From contig NZ_AP018227.1 in NCBI RefSeq assembly GCF_002368095.1, positions 2,419,757 to 2,483,756 on the forward strand: 64,000 nucleotides of DNA, in the 5' to 3' direction. Made by a program: the position numbers and the translations under genes. The stretch is from Calothrix parasitica NIES-267 (GTDB taxonomy: Bacteria > Cyanobacteriota > Cyanobacteriia > Cyanobacteriales > Nostocaceae). Shown here in pieces: positions 54,544-63,688 of the stretch (positions within the stretch are counted from its first letter, which is position 1; every line of letters begins with the position of its first letter). The notes under the pieces were generated by a model. It was not told where the DNA came from. It searched no databases and was given only the letters and a program-made list of their open reading frames with translations.

Positions 54544-57426
54544 CTAACTGTTAACTGTTAACTGTTTAAATTTCTCATCTTCCGCAATCCCTTCAAAATC
54601 CGGGTCGTTGACAGCATCTTCTCTATACTTTTCATTCAATTCAATCGCTTTTTTCAAGTCTTCTATTGCTTCATCAACTTTACCTTGATAGCTATAACTA
54701 ATGGCTCGATTGTAAAAAGCGCTAGCATAATTCGGGTCTAATTCCAAGGCTTTCTCAAAGCTTCTTAATGCTTCTTCGTCTTTCTCCAATTCAATCAAAA
54801 CATAACCGCGTTTATCCCAAGCTTTAGGAGTAGGGTACAAGGTAATTGCTTTATCAAAGGAAGTCACAGCGTCTTCGTAACGTTCTAACATTTCTAAAGC
54901 CATACCGCGATTCATCCAAGCTGTAGCGTTACTCGGTTCGACTTCTACTGCTTTATCAAAGGCTTGAAATGCATCTTCGTGACGCTGTAATTTACCTAAA
55001 ATTACTCCTTTATCAACCCAAGCTTGATAGTAATCGGGTTTGATTTTTAATGCTCTATCAAAACCAGCGATTGCATCTTCGTAACGTTTAATTCTTCCCA
55101 AACACATTCCTAAAACAAACCAAATTTTTTCGTTATCGGGTTGTTTCTTGACGACTTTACCAAAAGCGGAAATTGCACCTTCATAACGCTTCATTTCCAT
55201 TAGTGCTAAACCGCGATGATACCAGCTATCTCCATGATTTGGATTAATTTCTAATACTTTATCAAAAACTGCAATTGCATCTTCATAACGTTTGGATTCA
55301 AATAAGGTTAAAGCTAATTGATACCAAACTTTTTCGTTTTCGGGCTGTACTTCCAAAGCTTTATTATAAGCGTCGATAGCCGATTCATAATCACCAGCCT
55401 TAAAGAATTCATCACCTTGAGTCACAAATTCATCGACATTAACAAATAACTGGGGATGATTGGATTTTAATTTTTCAATTGGTTCTATTACCTTCTCTAG
55501 CTTCTGCAAGATTTCACCAACAGCATCAGAAGCTATTTCGCTTGGTGTTATTTCGGAAAGCTTTTGTAAAATTTGCTTTTTCTCAGATTCCGCATCTGTT
55601 TGAACCAACTTTAATTGTTCGCTTAAAGTAGATTCCAACTTATCCAATTTATCCAAACTCGAATCCTTACGAGCGGTAATTTCCGATTGTAGAGCAGCGA
55701 GTTGTTCTTGAGCGGAATTTTCTAACTTTTTCAAAGATTCCAAAGTTTGATTCTGCTGAGATTCAATTCGGGGAGTAGATTCGGAAATTTTAGAATTAAT
55801 ATTTTGCTCTAAATTTTGCAGTAAATCCTTAGCCGAATCCTGACGATTTTGTACCTCAGATTGAAGAACAGCAAATCGCGATCGCAAATCTGTTTCGAGT
55901 TGGGACAAGCTTTGTAGAGTTTGCTGTCTTTGTTCTTGAATACCGGATTGCGATTCTTGCAATTTTGCAGTCACGGAAGTTTCGAGGTTAACTACATTAT
56001 TTTCGGTTAAATTAACTTGTTCTTGAATCAAATTCTGAGCTTGTTTCAACTCAGCGTTAATTTCATCCCGTAATTTCTCCAGATTTTCTAGAGTTTCATC
56101 CTTATATTTACCAGCTTTTTCTCTAGCATCAGCTTCAATGTCTTCCAACCGAGGAGCAAAATCGGATTCTAATTTTTGTAATTGCTCTAAGATACCATCT
56201 CGCTGTTTCTGAGCATCTTGTTGAAGCTGAGATAACTGATTGCTAAATTCCGATTCGGTTCCAGCAAACCTTTGTAAAGTACCGTCCTTCTGAGTTTGTA
56301 AATCGGTATGTAATTGTGAAAGATGGGAAGCAAATTGATTCTCGGAAAGCTTTAAATTTTCGATAATCGCATCTTTTTGGCTTTGAACGTGAGCAAGAAT
56401 CGCGGAAAGTTGAGGAGCAAAATTAGCTTCTTGCTGTTGTAAATTCTGTAAAATTTGCTGTTGTTGGGCTTGAGTCGCCGATTGCAACTGGTGTAACTCG
56501 GTGGTAAAATCGGTTTGCGACTGTTTAATATTTTGAACCGTTAAATCCTTGTGCTGTTGTAAATCAGCTTCCAACACATTTAACTTGGGTTTAAATTCAG
56601 CAGAAAGACTTTGTAGAGAAACCAAAATCAAATCCCGTTGTTGCTCAGCTACAGATTGCAATTCCTTTAATTCACTAACAAAATCAACCTGTGAGTGCTT
56701 CAGGTTTTCTATCACATCATCCTTCTGCTGCAAAACATCCGATTGCAAACCTTTCATCTGGGGAACAAACTCAGCACTTAAGCGTTCCAAATTTTGAATA
56801 ATCGAATTACCTTGTTGCTGAGCGTTAGATTGAACCTCCGATAGCTTACCAGTAAATTCAGTATCCAACTTATTCAAAGCTTGCTTAAAAACAGCAATTT
56901 GCGATTCAATTTCTGACAAAGCTTGTTGTTTCGACGCTGATAAATCGGAAACTAAAACCGATAAACCTTCTTGTTTACTGCCAATATCTTCACTTAAAAC
57001 CTTAGCTTCTTGATTCAATTCATCAACAGAATCTTCCGCTTCCTCAATGAGTTTTTGTACCTGCTTATTAGCACTAGCAATCTTCGCTTCTAAATCACCC
57101 AACTCCTTAAAACGTGCAGTTACTAAATTTGTAACTTCTCGAAACACAGCACGTCTTAACAAAAATATAGAAATAATCATCCCAATCATTAATACGACTA
57201 ACGTAGCGAGAAGCGTATTAAATAAGAAAGTAGTTTGATTAATATTTTTATCAGTTTTTTGCAGTTGTTGCTCCAACTGGTCAATCTGCTGTTCCGTCGA
57301 AGCTTGAGCAATCACATAATTATCAGTAGGTTTCGCTTCAGCTACTCCAACAGACATTAAAAGGGTTGAAAGCATTATATTGCCGAACGAAACCAGAGCA
57401 AATACCTTTGAATTAAAGCCTTTCAC
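54544..57426 (-). CDS. Membrane-anchored coiled-coil/TPR protein with eight 29-residue repeats
   Basis: 960 residues from a GTG preceded by GGGAG. A signal-like N-terminus (about 8-31, ending VAEA), a membrane helix (about 66-90), then a coiled coil of about 550 residues. Residues 198-429 are eight head-to-tail 29-residue repeats (pattern LQ.D.Q.QKD.ILENL, then about four residues, EF and L). Eight TPR units follow (about 675-945; YEDAI, GRALK-like). The long rod suggests a periplasmic or cytoplasmic spacer with a TPR platform. Last residues (LTVNS) are from the heptamer repeat. Orthologous function unknown to me. Confidence 0.75.
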   Translation of the reverse strand: MKGFNSKVFALVSFGNIMLSTLLMSVGVAEAKPTDNYVIAQASTEQQIDQLEQQLQKTDKNINQTTFLFNTLLATLVVLMIGMIISIFLLRRAVFREVTNLVTARFKELGDLEAKIASANKQVQKLIEEAEDSVDELNQEAKVLSEDIGSKQEGLSVLVSDLSASKQQALSEIESQIAVFKQALNKLDTEFTGKLSEVQSNAQQQGNSIIQNLERLSAEFVPQMKGLQSDVLQQKDDVIENLKHSQVDFVSELKELQSVAEQQRDLILVSLQSLSAEFKPKLNVLEADLQQHKDLTVQNIKQSQTDFTTELHQLQSATQAQQQQILQNLQQQEANFAPQLSAILAHVQSQKDAIIENLKLSENQFASHLSQLHTDLQTQKDGTLQRFAGTESEFSNQLSQLQQDAQKQRDGILEQLQKLESDFAPRLEDIEADAREKAGKYKDETLENLEKLRDEINAELKQAQNLIQEQVNLTENNVVNLETSVTAKLQESQSGIQEQRQQTLQSLSQLETDLRSRFAVLQSEVQNRQDSAKDLLQNLEQNINSKISESTPRIESQQNQTLESLKKLENSAQEQLAALQSEITARKDSSLDKLDKLESTLSEQLKLVQTDAESEKKQILQKLSEITPSEIASDAVGEILQKLEKVIEPIEKLKSNHPQLFVNVDEFVTQGDEFFKAGDYESAIDAYNKALEVQPENEKVWYQLALTLFESKRYEDAIAVFDKVLEINPNHGDSWYHRGLALMEMKRYEGAISAFGKVVKKQPDNEKIWFVLGMCLGRIKRYEDAIAGFDRALKIKPDYYQAWVDKGVILGKLQRHEDAFQAFDKAVEVEPSNATAWMNRGMALEMLERYEDAVTSFDKAITLYPTPKAWDKRGYVLIELEKDEEALRSFEKALELDPNYASAFYNRAISYSYQGKVDEAIEDLKKAIELNEKYREDAVNDPDFEGIAEDEKFKQLTVNS

Positions 57427-57566
57427 AACTCCCTTCCCTTGTCTGTTGGTAATTAGTTAACGCCTATATGATAGCGGGTTTTGACTGTTGTGTGGGAATC
57501 GGGGATTGGGAATTGGGCATTAGGGATGTGAATATAATTGTAGGGTAGCATCCGACAAAAAATTTC

Positions 57567-58139
57567 TTATAATTCAATCCGAATAGTTTTAATCCCATCT
57601 TCCACATTTATATCGACAATTTGCGGTTTTTTTTCTCTAGGTAAAACGCTTATTTCTCCACCGCTTTCTAATCGTGCAATTTCAACTTGAGAAACTTCGG
57701 TTAATTTAGCTTGAGAGCGTAAAGATGATTGTAAATCTTTTTCGCTCAGATGACTCTTCCGCATATTTGTATAATTAATTTCCCCATCCCGAATTAACAC
57801 CCGAGAAGAACCTTTAATTATTTGTTCTACACCAGAAAAATGAAATGAAATTCCTGCAAATATCCAGTGCATTCCCACCAATACAAACCCAGCACCGATA
57901 GTAGGGAAAAAAGGTGCAGAACCATTAATAGTACGACTTAAAGTAGAACCGAAAATAATACTCAAAATCACATCAAAAGCAGCATGTTTACCAATAAATC
58001 TTCTATCTCCCGCAACCCTAACCATTATCCACCCAGCAATATAAATTACCGCCGCTCTCAACCCCATCTGCCATAAATTTAATTCCTTTACATCCAATCC
58101 CAAAGCAGAATTAATCCCGTTCCCAATTACCTCAAACAT
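57567..58139 (-). CDS. DUF421/YetF-family membrane protein
   Basis: 190 residues from ATG 58139. Three N-terminal helices (about 25-45, 55-72, 80-100), then a cytoplasmic domain with SRVLIRDGEINYTNMRKSHLSEKDL, the YetF signature. YetF-family members influence spore or cell-envelope lipid handling in Bacillus; role here unknown. It follows the potassium channel gene by 39 bp on the same strand, suggesting an operon. A TTG start at 58145 is less likely. Confidence 0.78.
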   Translation of the reverse strand: MFEVIGNGINSALGLDVKELNLWQMGLRAAVIYIAGWIMVRVAGDRRFIGKHAAFDVILSIIFGSTLSRTINGSAPFFPTIGAGFVLVGMHWIFAGISFHFSGVEQIIKGSSRVLIRDGEINYTNMRKSHLSEKDLQSSLRSQAKLTEVSQVEIARLESGGEISVLPREKKPQIVDINVEDGIKTIRIEL

Positions 58140-58178
58140 TGCCAATTACCCATTACCAATTACCAATTCGCAAATTTT

Positions 58179-59249
58179 TTAATGCAACGTCACATCATCA
58201 ATAAGCGTCTCATCATCCAAACTACTAGCTCGATTAGTAGTCAAAGTAGAACAAATAGCATCCCAAGTCCAACCATCATTTTCTACTAATGCTAAAAGGA
58301 ATCTTCTACGTTTAGTAATCACCTTTGTTCTTTGCCAAAATTCTTCATCGCTTACAGTCGGAATACCTTTATTACGCAACAATTCCAAAGAAGGAAATTC
58401 TGGATTGCGAGAAGCTGGTTCTAAATAAGCTGATTTAAGAGTTTTCAAAAAAGCTGCACTAGCTCTTCTTGCAGTACCTAAAGCAGCAGGGTCTGGTTGA
58501 TATTTATCTGGAATTGCGTACTGTAGTAAAGTAAGAGCTTCATCTAATGCAACTAAACTTAAAGCCAACGACCTGGCTCTTTCTACGCTGTGGAAATAAT
58601 GCAAAATTGGATATGCTAAATGCTTTTCTCCTTGCTGGGTTAAAGTTGGTGTTAAAGAACTTAAATGTGAAGACAATTCTCCAAAATCTTGACCGTTCCA
58701 AGCCCTAACTAAAATTTCGTCTGCGGTTCCTCCTAACGAAGATAAATAGGTTGCAAAAGCGCGTTTTTCAGAACCTGCTGAAACAATCGGTAACAGATAA
58801 GCAATACTCAACGTTACTAAAAAGAAACCACTTGCTGATGATATAGCTGTGGCTATTTGCCAAACTTTTCCTTGAGCTTGATAGTCTCCCATTCCTAAAG
58901 TAGATACTGTATAGCCAACAAAATAAATTCTTTCCCAAATATCTGCCGGTATTTTAGAAGAAGCATTTACAACAGCAGAATTTTCAGCACAAAATAAAAA
59001 TGTCCAGCCGACCCAAGTTAATACATACCAAGCTAAAGCTATACCAGCTAATAACACTAAACCTGTAATTGATAACAGTCTGTGACTGGATTTTCGATGG
59101 TGAATTTGCAATACTATCCACCATACTCCGCTAGAAAATCTACTGGTAATTGGTCCTCCCCCTCCAACAGTTAAAGTAGTTATCAATACATCGAGAGTTA
59201 CAATGGCAAGTATTAATATTCCTACTATAATCAGTAATGTTGTCATCAT
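58179..59249 (-). CDS. Two-helix potassium channel family protein
   Basis: 356 residues. N-terminal helix (about 3-25), second helix (about 60-84), a pore loop with the selectivity filter TLGMGDY (about 116-122) and a final helix (about 128-152), followed by a 200-residue cytoplasmic domain. The filter TLGMGD is a variant of TVGYGD, so selectivity for K+ is likely but not certain. Upstream of the DUF421 gene, together they may form an ion/envelope unit. Confidence 0.78.
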   Translation of the reverse strand: MMTTLLIIVGILILAIVTLDVLITTLTVGGGGPITSRFSSGVWWIVLQIHHRKSSHRLLSITGLVLLAGIALAWYVLTWVGWTFLFCAENSAVVNASSKIPADIWERIYFVGYTVSTLGMGDYQAQGKVWQIATAISSASGFFLVTLSIAYLLPIVSAGSEKRAFATYLSSLGGTADEILVRAWNGQDFGELSSHLSSLTPTLTQQGEKHLAYPILHYFHSVERARSLALSLVALDEALTLLQYAIPDKYQPDPAALGTARRASAAFLKTLKSAYLEPASRNPEFPSLELLRNKGIPTVSDEEFWQRTKVITKRRRFLLALVENDGWTWDAICSTLTTNRASSLDDETLIDDVTLH

Positions 59250-59722
59250 TTTTAAATCATCATATACGGCTTTGAATACTCTTATTTGAGGTATTATTAA
59301 GCTTTCAAAAACTTATAATTGCAGCATTTTAGAGCATATTTATGTAATAGATAAATCTGCTGATACCTGAATTAACTGCAATTCAAATGCAGCATTATTG
59401 GAGAGATTTTTTCTTTGTTAATGCACGTAAACAGTAACTATACATTTAATAACAGTAATTCAGTCATTTATGCCTCTACCTAAAGAGTACTGTTTTAAAT
59501 ATGAAGCAAATAATTTATACAAATAATTTTACTCGACACAAATACTGCTCTCATCAAAACAATATAGGTCCGATGAAGTATCCTGATGTAAAGATAATTT
59601 AAATTTGATTATAAAGACGGAATTCACACCATAATAACGAGCGTAAACATCCATCGGTTATTGGCTCGAAACAGCTACAATACCTATTGATTGCAATATA
59701 AGCGATAGAATATTGAAATTTT
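59250..59722. other. Divergent promoter spacer
   Basis: Between the channel and gatB genes; AT-rich without a repeat family. No gene seen. Confidence 0.5.
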
Positions 59723-61207
59723 ATGACTGCTGCTACAACTGTAAAAACTGATTACGAAGCGATAATTGGTCTGGAAACCCATTGTCAACTCGCTACTAAA
59801 ACTAAGATTTTCTCCGATAGCTCTACAGAATTCGGTGCTGACCCGAATACCAATATTGACCCGATTTGTATGGGTTTACCTGGAGTATTGCCGGTACTCA
59901 ATGAAAAGGTATTAGAATATGCCGTAAAAGCAGGTTTGGCTCTCAACTGTCAAATCGCAAAATATTCTAAATTTGACCGCAAACAGTATTTTTATCCCGA
60001 TTTACCCAAAAATTACCAAATTTCTCAATTTGATTTACCCATTGCAGAACACGGTCATATTGAAATTGAGTTGGTTGATAAAGATGGTAACGCTACTCGT
60101 AAAAGAATTGGTGTGACTCGTTTGCATATGGAAGAAGATGCAGGAAAATTAGTTCACGCTGGTAGCGACCGTTTATCCGGTTCGAGCTATTCTTTGGTAG
60201 ACTACAATCGAGCCGGTGTTCCTTTGGTGGAAATCGTTTCGGAACCCGATTTGCGTTCCGGACAAGAAGCTGCTGAATACGCTCAAGAGTTACGCAGAAT
60301 TGTCCGTTACCTCGGTGTCAGCGACGGTAATATGCAGGAAGGTTCCCTACGTTGCGATGTCAATATTTCTGTTCGTCCCGTCGGACAGAAGGAATTCGGC
60401 ACAAAAGTCGAAATTAAGAATATGAACTCGTTCAGCGCTATTCAAAAAGCCATTGAATACGAAATTGAACGTCAAATCGAAGCGGTTGAATCCGGTGAAC
60501 CAATAATTCAAGAAACTCGTCTTTGGGAAGAAGGTTCTCAACGTACTATTAGTATGCGGGTTAAGGAAGGCTCTTCCGACTATCGTTATTTCCCCGAACC
60601 CGATTTAGCCCCAATTGAAGTTAGTGAAGAACAGTTGAAAAGGTGGGAAAGCGAGTTACCCGATTTACCCGCGAAAAAACGTCATGATTACGAAACTGAG
60701 TTAGGACTTTCTGCTTACGATGCGAGGGTTTTAACTGAAGAACGTGCTACAGCTGAGTATTTTGAAGCTGCTGTAAATAAAGGAGCTAATTCAAAATCCG
60801 CAGCGAACTGGATTATGGGAGATATTGCTGGTTATCTCAACAAGCAAAAGCTGAATATTTCTGAAATTAAATTAACCCCCAGCAATTTAGCTGAGGTGGT
60901 GAAGTTAATTGACAAAGGTGAAATTAGTAACGCTAAAGCAAAGGAGAAACTACCAGACCTACTTGAAGGTAAAGCTCCTAAAGATATTTTTGCTGGTGAA
61001 AAACTAATTACCGACCCAGCAGTACTAGAACCCCTCATCGATGAAGCGATAGCTGGGAATCCTAAAGAAGTCGAAAAATATCGCAGCGGTAAAACCAACG
61101 TTAAAGGTTTCTTCGTCGGACAGGTTCTCAAGAAAACCGGAAAACGAGCTGACCCCAAATTAACTAATCAGCTAGTAGACAAGAAACTCAAAGCTTTGGT
61201 TGAATAG
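59723..61207 (+). CDS. gatB: Asp-tRNA(Asn)/Glu-tRNA(Gln) amidotransferase subunit B
   Basis: 494 residues. YEAIIGLETHCQLATKTKIF opens the GatB catalytic cradle, LPGVLPVLN and HMEEDAGK follow, and the C-terminal YqeY-like tail (from about 345) ends in VGQVLKKTGKRADPK. GatB kinase activity phosphorylates the misacylated Glu- or Asp-tRNA before transamidation with ammonia from GatA. Length and motifs are intact. Other gat genes are not adjacent, as is common in cyanobacteria. Confidence 0.96.
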   Translation: MTAATTVKTDYEAIIGLETHCQLATKTKIFSDSSTEFGADPNTNIDPICMGLPGVLPVLNEKVLEYAVKAGLALNCQIAKYSKFDRKQYFYPDLPKNYQISQFDLPIAEHGHIEIELVDKDGNATRKRIGVTRLHMEEDAGKLVHAGSDRLSGSSYSLVDYNRAGVPLVEIVSEPDLRSGQEAAEYAQELRRIVRYLGVSDGNMQEGSLRCDVNISVRPVGQKEFGTKVEIKNMNSFSAIQKAIEYEIERQIEAVESGEPIIQETRLWEEGSQRTISMRVKEGSSDYRYFPEPDLAPIEVSEEQLKRWESELPDLPAKKRHDYETELGLSAYDARVLTEERATAEYFEAAVNKGANSKSAANWIMGDIAGYLNKQKLNISEIKLTPSNLAEVVKLIDKGEISNAKAKEKLPDLLEGKAPKDIFAGEKLITDPAVLEPLIDEAIAGNPKEVEKYRSGKTNVKGFFVGQVLKKTGKRADPKLTNQLVDKKLKALVE

Positions 61208-61218
61208 AACCTGATGTA

Positions 61219-61241
61219 GAGACGTTGCATTGCAACGTCTC
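61219..61241. repeat. Palindrome GAGACGTTGCA family, downstream of gatB
   Basis: GAGACGTTGCA T TGCAACGTCTC, twelve bases after the gatB stop. May terminate gatB. Compared with the copy at 2969, both arms changed together (GTAGCA to GTTGCA), preserving pairing. Confidence 0.85.
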
Positions 61242-61389
61242 CTTAAATTTATGAAATACCTGCAAAGTTTTCAAACACTTATACTGCCTAATTTTCCACC
61301 TCTACTTGATTAAATACACAACCATCAATAAGCAATATCAAGTATTTATACGGTTTTTTTTACAAAATCTTTATCACAAATCTTAAAAA

Positions 61390-61402
61390 GGGGTTTCGCC
61401 CC
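61390..61402 (+). promoter_or_regulatory. HetR-type dyad, unit 1
   Basis: GGGGTTTCGCCCC, centred at 61396, 39 bases before the predicted start of sRNA 1. The HetR site of the hetP promoter has the core GGGGTCTAACCCC. Confidence 0.65.
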
Positions 61403-61434
61403 CCACCCCTAAGATGCTATATTATGTTAAGTAG

Positions 61435-61483
61435 ATGCACCCTGATGATCCGGAGAGCTGCCAAGTAGCTCTCCGTTTTTTTT
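61435..61483 (+). ncRNA. Small RNA of the tandem array, unit 1
   Basis: Predicted transcript of 49 nt. A -10 box TATGTT lies at 61423-61428, six bases before the start. The 5' segment ATGCACCCTGATGATC is single-stranded; CGGAGAGCT and AGCTCTCCG (61451-61475) form a nine-base-pair terminator stem followed by eight T. No -35 box is visible, so activation by a factor at the dyad is plausible. Resembles NsiR1 logic (heterocyst-specific tandem sRNA), though I cannot compare sequences. Confidence 0.7.
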
Positions 61484-61616
61484 GACGATTTATACTTAGT
61501 CCCTATAATCGCATTTTTGAAGCTATTTTAGGTAGCGTTACCAATTAGATACCTAAAACTTCAAGTATTGAATTTTATCTCTTAAAAGAATATTTCCGAT
61601 AAAAAAGTTTTGCAAA

Positions 61617-61629
61617 GGGGTATTATCCC
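61617..61629 (+). promoter_or_regulatory. HetR-type dyad, unit 2 (imperfect)
   Basis: GGGGTATTATCCC, centred at 61623, again 39 bases before the predicted start; one arm has TCCC instead of CCCC. Confidence 0.55.
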
Positions 61630-61661
61630 TCATGCCATAAATGGTAAACTATGATAATCAG

Positions 61662-61707
61662 ATGCACCCTGATGTTTGGAGAGCTACTTTAAATAGCTCT
61701 CTTTTTT
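61662..61707 (+). ncRNA. Small RNA of the tandem array, unit 2
   Basis: 46 nt. -10 box TATGAT at 61650-61655. Starts ATGCACCCTGATG as in unit 1; the middle has TTTGG where others have ATCCGG. Terminator GAGAGCTA/TAGCTCTC (61679-61701) then six T. The most diverged unit, with the weakest dyad. Confidence 0.65.
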
Positions 61708-61764
61708 ATTTTTTTTATATTTAACCCTAATTTCTTCACATAATTTTCATGACTTTAGCAATGA

Positions 61765-61777
61765 GGGGTATCACCCC
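61765..61777 (+). promoter_or_regulatory. HetR-type dyad, unit 3
   Basis: GGGGTATCACCCC inside GAGGGGTATCACCCCTT, centred at 61771, 39 bases before the predicted start. It agrees with GAGGGG and CCCCT of the hetP HetR site. Confidence 0.75.
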
Positions 61778-61809
61778 TTCGACAAATAATGATATACTAT
61801 GTTAAGTAG

Positions 61810-61857
61810 ATGCACCCTGATGATCCGGAGAGCTACCCAAGTGGCTCTCTTTTTTTT
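61810..61857 (+). ncRNA. Small RNA of the tandem array, unit 3
   Basis: 48 nt. -10 box TATGTT at 61798-61803. 5' segment identical to unit 1. Terminator GAGAGC...GCTCTC (61828-61849) with an inner TAC/GTG pairing, followed by eight T. Confidence 0.7.
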
Positions 61858-61938
61858 ATTATTTTTTTCGCCTCTAGATAATAATACAGAGAAATAAAAG
61901 AAAATTGCTTTACCAAAATTTAATCAAAAATTAACTGA

Positions 61939-61951
61939 GGGGCATAACCCC
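61939..61951 (+). promoter_or_regulatory. HetR-type dyad, unit 4
   Basis: GGGGCATAACCCC inside GAGGGGCATAACCCCCT, centred at 61945, 39 bases before the predicted start. Confidence 0.72.
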
Positions 61952-61983
61952 CTAGGCAAAAAATGATATACTATGTTAAGTAG

Positions 61984-62032
61984 ATGCACCCTGATGATCT
62001 GGAGAGTGGCCGAACGGCTCTCTCTTTTTTTT
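61984..62032 (+). ncRNA. Small RNA of the tandem array, unit 4
   Basis: 49 nt. -10 box TATGTT at 61972-61977. Same 5' segment; terminator stem GAGAG/CTCTC with a CCG..CGG inner pairing (62002-62022) and nine T. The last unit; argJ begins 228 bp later. Confidence 0.7.
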
Positions 62033-62045
62033 GTGTGTTTATACG

Positions 62046-62145
62046 GTATTTCAGGTCAAAGGTTAAAGGTTAAAGGTCAAAGGTTAAAGTTCAAAGGTCA
62101 TTAGATTTATAACTCCTAACTCTTAACTTCTAACTCCTAACTTTT
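62046..62145. repeat. Period-7 tandem repeats (AGGTCAA/AGGTTAA and CTAACTC)
   Basis: Two heptamer tracts separate the sRNA array from the argJ promoter. Confidence 0.8.
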
Positions 62146-62259
62146 TTAATTATCCAATGCCCAATCTGCATTAATAACTAATAAGTTACCACTAAGGGCG
62201 AACTAATAATTGATATAATCCCCTCTGATTGCAGAGAAGCAAATGCGGGGGGAAGGACA

Positions 62260-63573
62260 ATGAGTGAATGGCAGGAAATAAGTGGTGGTGTTACGGCTCC
62301 TAGAGGATATAAAGCAGCCGGAATCGCTGCTGGACTAAAGCCTTCAGGTGCTATGGACTTAGCGTTAATTGTTTCAGATGTGGAAGCAATAGCTGCTGGT
62401 GTGTTTACAATGTCTCAAGTAACAGCGGCTTGCGTTGATTATTGTCGTCACCGATTATTATCGTCTTCGAGCGCTCGCGCAATTCTCTGCAATGCGGGAC
62501 AGGCTAACGCTTCTACGGGTAAACAAGGTTGGTTGGATGCGGTTGAAAGCGCGATGATGTTGGCTCAAGCGCTTAATATTTCTTCAGATTCTGTTTTACT
62601 TGCTTCCACTGGGGTAATCGGACAAAGAATTAGGATGGATGGTTTGAAAGCAGGTATTCCTAAGTTGGTAGAATCACTTTCGGAAACTGGTTCCGATGCA
62701 GCAGCAAAAGCAATAATTACAACCGATTTAGTCACAAAATCCATTGCTTTGGAAACAACTATCAATGATAAACCCGTAAGAATTGGTGGAATCAGTAAAG
62801 GTTCGGGAATGATCCACCCAAATATGGCGACAATGTTGGCGTTTGTGACCTGCGATGCTGCGGTTTCTCCTGCATTATGGCAAGAAATGCTCGGTCGTGC
62901 TGCTGACAAGAGTTTTAATGCAATTACCGTCGATGGGGATACCAGTACTAATGATAGTTTGATTGCTTTAGCTAACGGACAATCTCGCACTCCAGCAATT
63001 ACAGAAATGGGTGCAGAAGCGAAGAAATTAGAAGCAATGTTGACCGAAGTTTGTCAGTATTTAGCCAAAGCTATTGCTCGGGATGGTGAAGGAGCAACTT
63101 GTTTGATAGAAGTACAAGTGAGCGGAGCAACTAGCGAGAGAGCAGCTTTACAAATTGCTAAAACCATTGCTGGGTCGTCTTTAGTAAAATCTGCAATTTT
63201 TGGCAGAGACCCAAATTGGGGAAGAATCGCAGCTGCTGCTGGACGTGCTGGTGTACCTTTCGAGCAGAGCGATTTGAGAATCAAACTGGGGGATTTCTTA
63301 TTAATGGAACAAGGACAACCCCAACAGTTTGAGAAAAAAGCAGCCAGTGAATACTTGAAACAAACAGCAGATGAATCTTCTTTACCAAAGGATGTTGTCG
63401 CTACGAATAACAGTAACGATTTGACCGTTGATAGAGATAAAGTCAAAATTCAAAGAGTAGATAATCCGGTGATAATTGAAGTTTGTGTCGGTAATGGTAA
63501 GGGTGAAGGTAAAGCTTGGGGATGCGATTTGAGTTACGATTATGTGAAAATTAATGCGGAGTATACTACTTAG
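62260..63573 (+). CDS. argJ: Bifunctional ornithine acetyltransferase/N-acetylglutamate synthase
   Basis: 437 residues. GGVTAPRGYKAAGIAAGLK opens the protein, CNAGQANA and SKGSGMIHPNMATML hold the active centre; self-cleavage is expected between Ala190 and Thr191, with Thr191 the nucleophile of the new beta chain. ArgJ recycles the acetyl group of N-acetylornithine onto glutamate in arginine synthesis. The C-terminal GKGEGKAWGCDLSYDYVKINAEYTT is typical. About 25 residues near 360-390 (KQTADESSLPKD) are extra compared with the usual length. The ribosome-binding site is GGAAGG. Confidence 0.95.
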   Translation: MSEWQEISGGVTAPRGYKAAGIAAGLKPSGAMDLALIVSDVEAIAAGVFTMSQVTAACVDYCRHRLLSSSSARAILCNAGQANASTGKQGWLDAVESAMMLAQALNISSDSVLLASTGVIGQRIRMDGLKAGIPKLVESLSETGSDAAAKAIITTDLVTKSIALETTINDKPVRIGGISKGSGMIHPNMATMLAFVTCDAAVSPALWQEMLGRAADKSFNAITVDGDTSTNDSLIALANGQSRTPAITEMGAEAKKLEAMLTEVCQYLAKAIARDGEGATCLIEVQVSGATSERAALQIAKTIAGSSLVKSAIFGRDPNWGRIAAAAGRAGVPFEQSDLRIKLGDFLLMEQGQPQQFEKKAASEYLKQTADESSLPKDVVATNNSNDLTVDRDKVKIQRVDNPVIIEVCVGNGKGEGKAWGCDLSYDYVKINAEYTT

Positions 63574-63688
63574 GTAATTGGTAATTGGTAATTGGTAATT
63601 TCTGCAATACTTATAGTTATTTACAGTTTTGGTATTCAAAGCCTACAAAAATCTTGATTGACTGAAACTTTCCAAAATGCACAATTGC

